From: Setophaga petechia
Taxonomy: Eukaryota > Chordata > Aves > Passeriformes > Parulidae
DNA length: 64,000 nt
Assembly (NCBI GenBank): GCA_024362935.1
Contig: JANCRA010000003.1
Location: forward strand, 41,601,291 to 41,665,290
Direction of reading: 5' to 3'
Under the pieces are notes generated by a model, which saw nothing but the letters and a program-made list of their open reading frames with translations, was not told where the DNA came from and ran no database searches. This document shows positions 52,104 through 64,000 of this stretch, piece by piece (positions within the stretch are counted from its first letter, which is position 1; every line of letters starts with the position of its first letter). A program made the translations under genes and the position numbers.

Positions 52104-52550
52104 TCAGCTACACTTGTGTGCACAGTTTGGGTGCACACTTTGGATTAGTTTACTCAGAGCACTAATCACTGCATTCAAGAGGAGACAGACCCAGTTTAAC
52201 TTATGTAACCTCATTACCAGCGGGCTGAAGGAATGCAGCAAAACTGAGAAAAGAAGTGCCTTTTGTAAATTGGTGTTAGGTTTGGGTTTTTTGAAGAAAG
52301 ATGATATATACACCTTAAAAAAGAGATGAAACCAAATTGTTCCTGTAACAACAGAAGCAATAACACATTTAGCCCAGTCCAAGCCAGTCTTGTTGAGATA
52401 AAACTGTATCGTGTTTCTAGCAATTTCTTCCTTAGAAATCAAGAGCATTACAGCTAGATTATCTCTTGGAAAGCCCCAAGTGGTGCCACATGCTTTGTCA
52501 CTACAGCACTCTCTATCTTCCTGCTTGGCAGCCTCACCATACATTATCAC
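52104..52550 (-). other. Open frame of unknown status, about 148 codons
   Basis: Unbroken frame on the minus strand. The middle part (around KEEIARNTIQFYLNKTGLDW, then WAKCVIASVVTGTIWFHLFF) looks protein-like, with one possible membrane-spanning segment of about 20 residues. Within it, minus-strand TTGTTACAG|GAAC resembles an acceptor and AAG|GTGTAT a poor donor. I do not recognise a family. In 128 kb of AT-rich frames one or two open runs this long are expected by chance, and there is no promoter or good start context, so I do not call it a gene. Confidence 0.12.
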
Positions 52551-54562
52551 TCACTCACTCAGCTGCCATAGGCTCAGTTGTGTGGTGGGGAGTTACTGTG
52601 CCTGCTGAACCACTTTGTCTGCAAGCATACAAAGAGCATCCATAGCATCAAAGGGCCTGCAAGATCTGACTTTTTTCCTTTTATCCGCAACTTCAATTAG
52701 ATTTATCAGCCTACAGAATAAAAATTTCATTAAATTCTAAAGTTCCCTTCAATAAACCACAGGAGAGACCTGCCTGCCCATAGAAACACACCTTCTCCAT
52801 CATTAATAATTAAAACAGCAAAACTTCATAAAGTTATGGCTGGACTCAGGTTGCCCAGCTATACTGAGAACTACACGCAAAAGGTATAATTACAGGAAGA
52901 CTGTTCCAGGCAGAGTACAAGAACTGGGAAGAAAGCTCAGAACCATGAGAAATTCATGCCTATTTCATCTTACAATAATAAAATGAGACAAGTTTATTCA
53001 TCTCCACCTTTCACAGAAATTACAACCCACAGAGACTGAGGACACAGAACAAAATGCATCAATTTGCCATAATAATGCACTCTGACAGCAAAACACATAC
53101 CGTGACCTTTAATCCATGTAGGCCTCTTCTGCACATTTAAAAGGGACGTTAGAAGCATGGACTGCAATGACAGATTACATGAGCATCATTGACAAGTCTA
53201 TGTGTTGCATTATTTTCATCTATTTAATAACCAAAGACATCAAATAATTCTGTTGCCACGATTCTGACTGAGATTTCATGCCAAGTGCACTTATGCTTAT
53301 GGCATCCACAGCTCTCAGCTATACTAAAGGAGGAAATTTCAGCAAAGGAGGTGATAAAGTAGTTAAAAAATACGAATACTTATTTGTAATACCGTGACAA
53401 AATTTGACCACCACCAGAGCAAACTTCCTAAATAAAAGGATCTGGATAAAATAGTAATTTCATTAGAAACTAATATCCATGCAATACACAGAAATTATAA
53501 TAAAAGTAATGGAAAGTATTTCTGAATTTATTGATATATAAATGTACAGAAAGTAAACATTTTTCTCTTTAATTAGCATGCTCCCTCTAGCTGACCTTTG
53601 AGATGTTTTTTGGGAAGCCTGAGAAGACCAACATATTCTGGAATGTTGTCCTTGCCCAATGCTAGAGGAGATTTATAACACAGGCAGTTGAACGGGCAGG
53701 CTAGTCCATGGTTTGTCCTTTCACATCTACGTAGGTAAAATAACTGAAGGCAGCTGAAGAAGATCTGACAGCACACTCAGTTTCCTCTTAAAGAACAGGA
53801 AATCCATGTTTTGGTTCTCTTGAGTCAAACTGTTCAGAAAGACGTCAACACACACAAAAAGGTAAACATGTGGCCTGCAATGATATGAAAAATTTAATAT
53901 TCAGCCTTCTTATGCACTTGGAAAATTTAGGTATTCTTCTGAATGTACATTTGTATTTATTTATTTTCTGCATTATCTACAGCACTGCATGTAGGGAAGC
54001 AGCTGGACTCTGGAAATTGAGCTTCCCTCTGCTTCTTTTCATCCTAATGTTACATAATGGACCAGCTTTTATAGTGTGACTGCCACCCTCATCTTCAGTG
54101 TCCTCTTTAGAGAGTTCTCTGGTTTTTCTACAGTAACTTACACCACAAGATCAGTATCTCATCACAAAATCTTTTGTGTCTAGCTAACTGGCAATGTCAG
54201 CATTATGTCCTTAATAGAAATTACCTAATCCATCTTATTCTGCATTGAAAATAGAAGACTCCTCAATGATCTTCAAATATGTGACTTTAAGCATACCACA
54301 GTTATCAAAGGCAAACACACACCCTTTGGGTTGCTGGGAAACAGCATTTTTCTAGTTTGCCTGGTTTAATACAGGATATACACACCTGCACTACAGCACA
54401 ATGACAGGAAAATCAAGCTGATTTTCCCAAAGTATTATTTTCTCTGATAAAAACATTCCCAGATGCACCAAGTTATTTTCACCTATGGTTCCTTCCACCC
54501 CCCATGACTACAGTATATATGATTCTCTAGGTTATTTAATTTGAGCGGTCATTATGACCATT

Positions 54563-54608
54563 AAAAAAAAACCCAAAAACCCAAAACCAAATCAAACCCA
54601 AAAAACAC
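54563..54608. repeat. A/C-rich low-complexity tract
   Basis: 46 bases of A and C with a single T at 54592; units of AAAACCC. Same character as the tracts at 38.6 and 51.3 kb. Confidence 0.92.
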
Positions 54609-57600
54609 TATCAGCCACCAAGGTAGAGCTAATTAAATCTGGCATGTGTTACTCTTTCTGAAAAGCTGTCACTGACCAGCTGACCAGCACAGTAATGCTT
54701 CTCACACACAGACACAAAAAAGCACCTTCCAAAATGTGCACTTTCCAAAGCACTTCTCCTTCTACATAGAGGGTACAAAACAATACCCCCACAAAGGCAG
54801 AAGAGAAACAGGCCTCACTTCTCCTTACACCTTAAATAAATGTCTCACATAGTGGCCTCAAAATCACCCTTCAACCCTACACTGAAGTTCATCATGGTCC
54901 CAGGCCTTAAAAAAAGAAACCATTCAAGCAAACTTACAAGCTGAAAAAGAAACTAACTTTGTACATGGAATAAATAGAAAAACCACTCATGAGAGCCACT
55001 GTAACAATATTACAAAAAAATATATTGAACAGGTAAGCATGATTAACATTTTAATAGTCATCACCAAAAAGACAATAAATAAAATACATTCAGTAACGTT
55101 TCATCAATTTGCTTTATAAATCCATAGTGCAGAAGTCAAATCTAGAAATTAGGTAAAAGTAGTCTGAATGTTGCAGAAAGGAATTTAGGAAGCTATCTTC
55201 CCTCCAGCACACGACGTATATCCTGAGCTTTTTCGAAATAAAATGAATCACTTCCACATTTAGAATGTGTCCCTTTCTTGCTTAGAGACCTGTTAGAGGG
55301 ATATCACAACATTAAAGGTCTGCCATGAAACATTTTTCCTCCCAGCTTGCACAGATCCTTTACTTAGATAAGTAATTAGTTTACTGTGGAAATTTTTCCC
55401 AAAGGGGTGAATTGTATTTTAAGAACATACTCTAGCACCAACACATTTCGTGGGAAAGCAATTGACTTGAAGTAAAATCCAGAGACAAGCAGCATACTCA
55501 GTGATTACTGCTGCTGTTCTGACTCCCAGGTTAATGAGAATTTAACCACTGTGCATGCAGCACGAAGAGGAGGTGTATTAGTTCACATCTCAGGAGACTT
55601 AGCCCAGCATAACGTAACTTTTATCTGTTGTGCAACACAGCTGCAGTTCAGACAGCCCCTTCACACAGCCACAAAAACTAATGCAGGAAGTCCTCCACTT
55701 CCTCTCATTATCATTACACTTCCAGAATTATACTTGCAATAGAAGCAGCAGCATCCTTCCTATGAGCATGTATCTTCTCAATTTGCTTGAGGCTGCACAG
55801 TGTTCCTTTGGAAATGTGCTACTTAGAGACCCAAAGCACAACACCCTCCATCTCCTCCAAGTGTGCCTGGGACACACAATATTCACCTCCCAAGGTCGTT
55901 ATGAGGAACACCATTTATAACTTGCTAAGCTTAAGAAGCTGCACAGTTCTGCATAGCTGTCAGTTTAGGGCAGCTGCTTAAACCCAGGGCAGCAGCAAGG
56001 GCAGAGCTTCCCCTTCTTAAAGGTCTTGGTTCTCTCGCAGAAATCTCACAGCCTAATGAGAAACACCTCGTACATCAGGTGACATTCTTACTTGACAGCA
56101 GAAACACAGCTTGAAATTAAAAAACTGAAGGGCAATTCATCTACTGGTCAGGAAGAGATGAATGTGTATTCCAGATCCTTAATATTAGTGGTGGCCTTCC
56201 TCTTAAACTCCTTAGCTGGAAATCACTTCTTTAGATAATGGAATCTTTCAAATTATTTCCTTCTCAGGGACTGCAAAAGCTGTTTGTAAAGATGCTACAG
56301 TCCACAGCAGAGGGAAATCACCCTTGAAAACACTCAGTCATGAATAATACATTTAAAACATGTATTACCTAACAGGCAAATGCATCACAGATTTAAAAGC
56401 CAATTAAGTGAAATTGGAAGGGTTTTTTTTTTTAATAAAAATCAGGGCACTGTGTTTTCTGGTAATGACTAAACACAAGTGACAAACTAGTTTTAAATAT
56501 GAAGTTTGCTGTTATAGACCTCTTCACAGACAAGCATATCCCAGACCTCCACATAAAAATTATTAGTGAAAAATGTGTTCATAGTTATCATGTTACCCCA
56601 GTAAAGAAACAATAAGAAACTCAAAGCCTGAGCAACTACGTAGATGGAAATCTAAGCTGAAGACACAGGACCCAAGAGTGTCACATTTCCTTCCCTCTGA
56701 CTCAGGCCTGGATATTCTAAGCAAAATAAACCCATCCAGGATGGTCAAGCATGCCTCACTGACAAACCTGTTGCATCACTGCTGTTTTCAGAGCTTCCTT
56801 CAAAATGTGGTGTAAGGAGGAGATCTATCTACCCTAAAAAGTAAAGTACTCAAAACACTGTTTAGAGCTCTTTATTGTAAATGCTGCCAGAGCTCATTCA
56901 ACTTATTGTAATGCCAGATGTATCTTAAATTCCTGGTGGCGTTTCACAGATAACTTAGAAACAAAATACAACAGTAGCTCTATTGCCAACTCTTGCTTAC
57001 TTTTTAAAAATGTATAAACAAGCCAATTTGAATTGAAATCATTGTGTTTCAAAACATCATCATCACTACCAATATCACTTATTTCATGGGCTACCACAAG
57101 TGTTGTTTCTTATAATCCAATCAGTCAAAATATAAGCATTTTTGACAGTGTGGCTTAGTAAAAATATTACTGTTTTTCCTATTTCAGGGAAAATACTCCA
57201 TTTACAAAGTATAATTTTTCAGAAACCCACATAAAAATATCTGAATGGTACAGAAATTTCAAGGTTGTTTCTTTAAATGGTTTGCTGCTAATTTTTCCTT
57301 TTAGCTGGAACCAAGAGTGCTTGAATTCTTCACTAATATACACAATATTCATTCTGTAGGTTGGCTATTATCCAAACAAAAATTTCCCTGTTAGCCTGAA
57401 GAGTATGAAATGTACACAGAATATCCATTTTTAAACATTTTCAATGTGATTTGTAAGACTCTTTCTAGCAGCTGAAAATTTTAAGCAATTTTTCTGACTC
57501 CTGCCCTTGCTTCAGCAGTGCTGCTGCAGCAGTGGATGTAGGTTATCAGCCATCCCTAAGGCGCTGTGATAGCAATCACTGCAGAACCTACACCCACAAA

Positions 57601-60010
57601 GTTTCTCCAAAATCAACAAGTGAGAGCTAAGCTCACAGAGATAACTATATCCATACTGCCCAATGGAAAACAAACTGCAACCTATGTACCCCAGTCTTAT
57701 ACTAGGGAGAGAAGACACTTTGAAATTCAACCACAACCTGGAGTTACTGGTGGCAAGCCATTCCCTATATTCAAGGTGTCCTGGGTTTTCTGGTACCAGG
57801 GTCTGTATGCATAAAAAAAGTCATCCAGAGAAAAGAACTAAACAAAAAAAAAGTTCATTTGTGCCTTAGCCTATCTCCATATTTATCATATTTACCAATG
57901 CTTTAATCCTATCAACAGCTTAACAAGATGCAAACTAAGTATCTCAAGGATATCACTATATGTGAGTCTTTAAAATATCAGCAGTTCTCAAAACCTGCCT
58001 GAAAGTTATCATTTTAGAAATGGGAAGTGAAAGACAAAAGGGAGCTGAAGAGATGTGTCTGAAGTCACCCGGCATGCTAATGGCCAAATTCTAAATAAAA
58101 ATCCAGATCTATTGGAGTCCTAAACAAGCTCTCTGTAGAGACAGCAAGAAAACCTGAAATCCAGTTAGTCACATCAAGAGCAGCTCCAGTTGTTAAGCAA
58201 ATCATTTTATACCATGTTCACCAGCATTTCTTAGTTAATTCTAGCAAATATTTATAACATGGACACAACAGAATTCTCTCCCATGACCCCTCTGGAAATA
58301 TGGGAAGAACTTAACTGTGAAGAGCAAGTTTAGAGGTATTTTATCATCCTCACCAGAAATTGTTCTTCAAGGACTCAGAGAGGGTGGAGAGCAGATAACT
58401 TTTCACAGTCTTGTCTCTGTGATAGGCTTATAGCACCCATTCATCACAACCAAATCCAGACTTTGGAAGGCTTTGGTGGAAGTGGTGCACAGATGTTCCT
58501 CCAAGCCACTCGGACAAGAAATACTGATTCATCACCAACAAGAAACTCTAAGCTAAATAGAACACACAATTAATGAGTTAATCACAGCACCACCATTATA
58601 AATCCTGCTGAAGGACACTGGCTAATGAAGAAACAACAATTCTCAACACAATACAGAGTGTATTTCAGGTTTCTCTCTTGAGCTTGATCAAACAAGCCAA
58701 GGGATGCTGAGAACAGTGGAAAAAGCTATGTGTCTTGTTAAAATAGGGATTGTCCTTTTTAACTGGCTAATGTAATTCTTTCCCTCCAACTTTAGTTAGC
58801 AAGAAGGTGATATTTAAATAAACGGCTCCAGGCAGTACATTTCTCTTAGAATTATCATCCAGCATTGATTTGTTTTTGGTAATTGCCTTTGGACATTCTA
58901 GAACAACAGACATCATGAAATATACACTGATGAAAAAAATGAAGTTTTTCAGACAGCCACGTACACACTTATCTGGTACTGCAAGTAATTTGTCCTCTTG
59001 TTTGCATCTGAAAGCAATGTTAAGCTGAGGGAAAAACATTTCAGAGTAAATGGGAGGCCGAGCATAATCATAGCCATTAGTATAAAACCTTGCACCATTA
59101 AACCATATTTATGGGGAAGTGAAAAAACTGTCCAACACTTTTGTGAAGGTTTCTAAAACATTACCAGTAGGAATTTAAGAGCTGCAGGTTTGAATTACAA
59201 ACATTGGAAAACGAACGCACCAAATCTTACAATGTCCTGTGATTTAGGAGCGTTTTCATTTTCAGTGTGAAAATAATGCAGAAGTAACTACCATGCACTC
59301 ACCTGCACAGAAAAATGCTCTGGTGCAGCACAAAGTTTTTCAAAAAGTGCATGTTGTGAATCTGAAATTGGCTCAAACTCTGGTAGGGCAAAAAAAGACA
59401 CTCATCCAACAGCTGCTGGCTGTTTTCATCACTAGGAAATACCTCCAGTTTGCAGTTGTGTTCTTTCACAGCTGCACAATCCCCATAAACCCATACAGCA
59501 GGTCACAGCACAAACCTGCAAGACCACAAATATTAGTTTCACCTCTCCCTCTGCACTCCAGCATCAGGAGCATGCAGATGGTAGGGTTCTTCACTGCTTC
59601 ACAAAGCTTTGGATGGCTCTTGAGATAGCACTGGCTTTAAACATCTATTGGGCTCAAGTGAGACAATCTGGTTTGTGCTTTGTTATTCTAATATATGGAT
59701 TTGCATAGCATTCCTGAAATATTTTACTGGAAATTGACTACTTGGACTTAGTTTTCTAAACAGCACTGTACTCCCAGTCATTAAACACCTGGTGGAAATC
59801 ATACTCCAGCTTTTATATTTCCATCACTTGTGAGGAACAATTTCTTATCAACAATCAGGAAGCACTGAATTACCAGCCTGCATTCCACAGTGTAAAGACT
59901 GCATTGTAGAATTAGGTGAAGTAGTTTTCCATGTTTTTCCTAAAATTATTTCATCCCACAAACATCCCAATTCCATCTCCAGATTTGAAAACAACATGTG
60001 ACGCTAATCA

Positions 60011-60178
60011 CAGATTTTCCCTACTAGAAAGCTACAAAGCATCATTATCACATCCTTCAATTAAGGACACGGTGTTCTACTTCCCTAACAGCGTCAGATT
60101 TTGCCTGATAAATAACTACAAAGCATCATTACTGCATCCTTTAGTTAAGGTTACAGGGGTTTGCTTTCTTAATAGTAA
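60011..60178. repeat. 84-bp imperfect tandem duplication
   Basis: Copy 1 begins CAGATTTTCCCTACTAGAAA at 60011 and copy 2 CAGATTTTGCCTGATAAATA at 60095. Each continues with CTACAAAGCATCATTA (60032 and 60116), CATCCTT, and TTAAGG (60061 and 60145). The two copies differ at perhaps a fifth to a quarter of positions, so the event is older than the neighbouring 32-bp duplication. The open frame across it shows the repeat as YKASLSHPSIK and YKASLLHPLVK, but there is no other reason to think it is translated. Confidence 0.9.
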
Positions 60179-60458
60179 GCTACAGCAAAGGAGCACCCAT
60201 TCCTCTCTCCTGCTACCTGCAGATTTGATTAATGCTAAGGAGCTGTTATTGTAATCAGTGCTACAGACAGCAAACTGCAAGACAAGCTCAGATGAGTGCC
60301 TGGTCTTGCAAGAACCAGCACATTTCTTCTGCATTCAGTCTTAATACATAAAATACTCAGATCCCAGTTCAGAATTTGTGAGTGCAAGTTTCTGCAAGAG
60401 TGCTACAAGGCTTTTTCACTTCAATTTTATCAGGAAGCAATACCAACCAACAGAGTTC

Positions 60459-60461
<3 letters not shown>

Positions 60462-60512
<51 letters not shown>

Positions 60513-60520
60513 TGTATATA
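60462..60520. repeat. AT dinucleotide microsatellite
   Basis: 45 bases of uninterrupted alternating A and T (60462-60506), followed by an imperfect CATATATGTATATA end. It is likely to vary in length between individuals and can form cruciforms. Confidence 0.97.
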
Positions 60521-60730
60521 AACCAGCAGTCCCAAATGCTCCTGAGCAATAGCATTGGTATTCACAATACCAGAAGCATTATGCCACCATCCTTGAAAGC
60601 AGAAAGCCAATATTTTGCTGACAACCAGAAGATGAGACTAAAGAAAAATTACTCTCTTCAGGTGATGCCTGTGCTCTGTTCAGATGGGACACTGAGCTTT
60701 TCTGAGTGGCAAGATACCCGAAAAGGAAAA

Positions 60731-60792
60731 GATATTATCCTTAAAATGAAGATCCCACTAAAGATATTATCCTTAAAATGAAGATCCCACTA
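60731..60792. repeat. 32-bp perfect tandem duplication
   Basis: GATATTATCCTTAAAATGAA followed by GATCCCACTA occurs at 60731-60760 and again at 60763-60792, with a period of 32 and no mismatch seen. The identity points to a recent duplication. Confidence 0.97.
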
Positions 60793-63700
60793 ATGTTTGT
60801 CTTATGGAAGAATTCAACTTCTCCTTAGCAAAACGGTTGCTTAGCTTTTGGAAGTACATAAAAACAGTTCTAATTGATGATGCACTGCTTTTTAAAGTTA
60901 GCTTCAGTTCCAATTAAATCACAAGTGGCATGGCTGAGAGCACAGTATTTTCTGCTCTGCTGGGGTGGCCGAGGTCCAGGCCATCTGCGTGGAATGCAAG
61001 GCAGGACATTCCACCCTTCCGCCAGCATGTCCAGCGGTGCCAGCCGCTCCTGCAACCCGCCAAGGGGACAGGGAGGGATCTTCTTTTGTTTTCCTTATTT
61101 GTTTATTTGCTTTACTCTGGCAGCAGGCAAAGGGCTCTTCTCTTGCCAAGTTCATTACTATTGTAAAGTGTTCCCAATTACACTGAGTAAAGCACTACAG
61201 TGAGGAGGGGAAAAAACAACTTTAAAGTTTACAATTAAACTACAGAACTTTTTAAGGCTTGATTTCAGGAAACAGGTGGAAGCTGGATTAAGCATATCTC
61301 TCCCAAGTGCTCAAATCCACACACACATTATCACTCATTCAAAATATTTCTTTCAAAATTTTCAATGAAGTTTTTTGTTAAATTAAAGAAGCAAGTCCTA
61401 TCAGCCTCTTCATTTACTGGTCTTCTACAACCCCTGTCCAAACAACTTCCAAAAATGCAATGTTTTATACTTAGATCTGGGACTACTAAGCCATAGGTGA
61501 TAAAATAACTACTGTTTTCCAAAATGACAATATTTGTTATTATCAACGTGAAAAGGCATACCTATATCTTACTGGCCCCCATTAACTTTCTCCCTCACCC
61601 CACAAAATTCTTGTCCCCCAGTCACTGAGTACAGACACAAATTGTTGGTGGAGCATCTCAGAGTCTCCTAAAGATGACAGAGTGATCAAGCAGCAGTATT
61701 CTACTATAGTGGCATAACAGATTTCAGGAAAATCACATCATCGTTTTTCTTAGTGGCACCACAGCCTAAATCATCATTTTTTGTATTACTCTACTCTGAT
61801 GGAGTGAAAAGTGCTTCTTAAAAGCTTAGAAGACAAGATTATGACCTCCAGTTTATCATTCTGGACATCAAGTTGACTGCCACAGCCATACAGAGTATAT
61901 GCAGAGAATAAGTTCTTTCTCATGTACAACTCAGTTGTTCTGTGTCTACTCTGCAGTTCAAACCTGTTTGCCTTTGAAGAGATTTTATTTACTGACTCGT
62001 CTCTTATGTCTGATTTTCAGTCACAAAATTTATCTGTCCTCCTCCCGCTTCTCAGATCAGCCAGCACTATATCAGCCAAGTCTAAGCTGCAAAAGACAGG
62101 GGACCTTCCTCTCCAAGAAAGAGGAATCCATTCCCATGTAGTAACTAGTTCTCCAAGCACAGCAAGACACAGTACAGAACTACACTCTGACATGCAGGAG
62201 CAAGGCTGTCCCAAGATAAAGATAACCAAACTAAGTACAGCACTTGTGTGAAAGGCATTAGTCACATGTCCCTTCTGCATAGCTGAAGAGCAAAGCATTT
62301 GTTTCATATCCTAAAAACAGGTAGAAGACCTGAGCACAGCAATAACTTATATACTACAAGAGTGCTGAACATCCCACAAAATCCCTGTTTCTCCAAATAT
62401 ATGAAGTTCCAGCAGTCAAGAATTAAATCCAGAAGTCTTCCATTGTTCTTTCACTGTGAAAAGAATTCACAGTTATACTTCAATACAGAAAAAAGCAGTA
62501 AGATCAGCAAATCCTTACTGTCAATGCTTAATCAATACCCGCTTAGGAAAAAGGATGAGAGAAGCAGGAGAATAGGAATAGCATTAAAAGCAAACACGCA
62601 TCCACCACTTCCTGAAGTTAAACAAAAGGCACCAGAACTAACCAGGCTGCTGCCTGCCCTGTGCCCAGCTCATACCTGCCATGCAGTTCCTGCCCACAAA
62701 ACACGCCAGACATGAACATTTCAAAGATTGAACATTAGCCTTTCGTGAGATGTCCCCACATTTCCTAGCAGGAAAGCTACAAGAAAATGGACTGCTGTCT
62801 AAATCTGTTTACCTAAAATAAGCCATCCTTACTTCAACACTCCCTCCCTACCCCGAGGGATTTAAGAAGCATGCACTGCCATGATCTGACAAGATCCAAT
62901 AAACCGGACAGCCTCCCTCTCGCTTGCACAAGGACACAGCTGCTCTGATGTCTCATCTAGGCCTTGTGTGTCCAAATGTCGCCTGTACCAGCTCAGCCAG
63001 ATCTTTATTTCAGTAGCAAGTGTTACACATTCCTCTAATGAAGGCTGCAGTTAGACCCACAGGCAGATAACCAAATCCCAAAGCCTTCTTCTCACACAAA
63101 AAGATCAGTAGGGCTAGTGCACTGTCCCTTTCCCCAGCTCCTCTCTCTCTTACAGTAGCTCTGCTAAAACTTGATGCACTTCCCAAGCAAAACTGCCACC
63201 AGCTAATCTCTAAAAGCCACCAGCACTCTCCCCCTCCCCCCAAATGGATCCATCCACAGAACAAAACCAGCTGCTCCTGATAAACATACATGGCTGCATT
63301 TCACAATACACTGGAGACCTCTAAAGCACTGTGCCTGAGCACAGCATGCTTGGTCCTGTAACAAGTGTATTAAGACACTGCCTCTTGCATGCTGGAAGCA
63401 CAAATATTATTGGGAAAATGTGCACAAAATCAGAAATTTTAAGCATGAACTGAGTCACAAGAAATGTACTCTGACTGGCAGCTAGGTAAATTCAGGGTGA
63501 ACAGAATTAGTCATCTTCAGTGAGTCACGCAAAACAGTACAATTTGCAAAGAAAGCAAATTAAGAACATTCTGTTATAATTGATTTTAGTAAAGAACTTG
63601 ATGTCATTTCATAGTAAGTGCATATATTTCATAAGTTCCAAGCTAGATTTTTACATACCAAAACATCTGGCTGAGCATGTGGCAATAGACATTATGTGAT

Positions 63701-63975
63701 GCACATCCTACTTCCTAACCTCCCTCTGGTGCCCTGGCCAGCATGAGTTGGCCATCTGTGGCACTAAGAGAGGGAGCACATTTATCATTATTCTTCTATA
63801 ATCACCTATTCAGTCAACAGGATTTCAGACCCAACAGCTGCCCCCAGCAATGGGGCAATGTGTTATATCTAAGTCAGTCCTTTACCAAAAGATTACATGT
63901 GACTATCCACCAAGGGAATCCATCTCTGTCCCCAGGACACACAGCATTCCAGAGTACCAAGTGTTATGACAGCAG
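60793..63975. other. Non-coding stretch at the right edge
   Basis: No supported exon. The GC- and CpG-richer islet at 60.95-61.08 kb is described separately. Open frames at 61.9-62.7 kb (80-138 codons) overlap in different frames and show no known domain. Confidence 0.5.
60950..61080. other. Small GC/CpG-richer islet
   Basis: About seven CpGs in 130 bases (GGCCGAGG, CTGCGTGG, TTCCGCC, CAGCGG, AGCCGC, ACCCGCC) within AT-rich surroundings. Overlapping open frames occur on both strands, as GC-rich DNA favours. I find no well-placed pair of splice sites. It might be a conserved exon or regulatory element, or the remains of an old insertion. Confidence 0.3.
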
Positions 63976-63990
63976 AAAAAAAAAAAAAAA
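63976..63990. repeat. Poly(A) tract, 15 A, at the window edge
   Basis: Uninterrupted A run ten bases from the end of the window; what lies beyond is not visible. No retroelement is recognised directly upstream. Confidence 0.93.
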
Positions 63991-64000
63991 GGCAAAAGAC

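Larger units (their letters stand above)
51440..60010. other. Non-coding stretch
   Basis: No supported gene. The longest open frame in the window outside the CpG island and the TA repeat, minus-strand 52550-52104 (about 148 codons), lies here and is discussed as a weak candidate. The remainder is AT-rich with ordinary short open frames. An A/C tract at 54563 is listed separately. I see no CR1 or LTR that I can name. Confidence 0.5.

Noticed and set aside
57778..57812. GTGTCCTGGGTTTTCTGGTA, reminiscent of the start of some bird endogenous-retrovirus LTRs
   Set aside because: Only about 20 bases resemble such a start; no polyadenylation region, second LTR, primer-binding site or target-site duplication follows.
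60296..60781. 161-codon plus-strand open frame
   Set aside because: Kept open by the AT microsatellite (an Ile-Tyr repeat) and a tandem duplication; not a plausible gene.

Overview
This is a 64 kb piece of a vertebrate nuclear genome, most likely a bird. The sequence is AT-rich and CpG-poor outside a few short islands. Interspersed repeats are sparse, and the three I can recognise are all CR1 LINE fragments, one ending (read on the minus strand) in the typical 'ccaaaccattctgtgattcc' type of 3' end. Sparse CR1 and little else is an avian pattern; a crocodilian or turtle cannot be excluded. There is no bacterial operon, CRISPR array, phage or tRNA/rRNA gene that I can see.

Layout. (1) 1-3.6 kb: AT-rich DNA with no recognisable exon, probably the start of a long intron. 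(2) 3.65-4.25 kb: a strong CpG island with GC boxes and a CCAAT motif. On its minus strand is a well-formed first coding exon (3842-3951): optimal start context, 36 codons, then a GTAAGG splice donor. Its C-terminal part (MVLQAVGKVLR) resembles, from memory, the alternative N-terminus of the MOB kinase activator MOB2; this identification is tentative. The rest of the gene would lie to the left, outside the window. (3) 4.4-49 kb: about 45 kb without convincing coding exons, holding two CR1 fragments (22.4 kb minus, 29.9 kb plus), a 40-bp tandem duplication, a perfect hairpin, homopolymer and A/C-only tracts, a G-quadruplex-like tract, and stretches that look like conserved non-coding elements. 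(4) 49.2-49.7 kb: the longest CR1 fragment (plus). (5) 50.92-51.17 kb: a second, smaller CpG islet with a consensus splice donor on the minus strand, a candidate distal non-coding first exon. (6) 51.2-64 kb: more non-coding DNA, with a cluster of tandem duplications and an AT microsatellite at 60.0-60.8 kb.

How it fits together. The simplest reading is one minus-strand gene using the CpG-island promoter at 4 kb, perhaps with a second promoter 47 kb upstream at 51 kb, the space between being intron or 5' regulatory DNA. The link between the two promoters is inference. Most long open frames here occur at about the number expected by chance in 128 kb of six-frame sequence and are not called as genes. 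I found no clear evidence of a new biological system. The items most worth checking are the two promoter/first-exon candidates, the isolated CpG cluster with a splice donor at 14.8 kb, and the homeodomain/TCF-motif-rich block at 38.1 kb.
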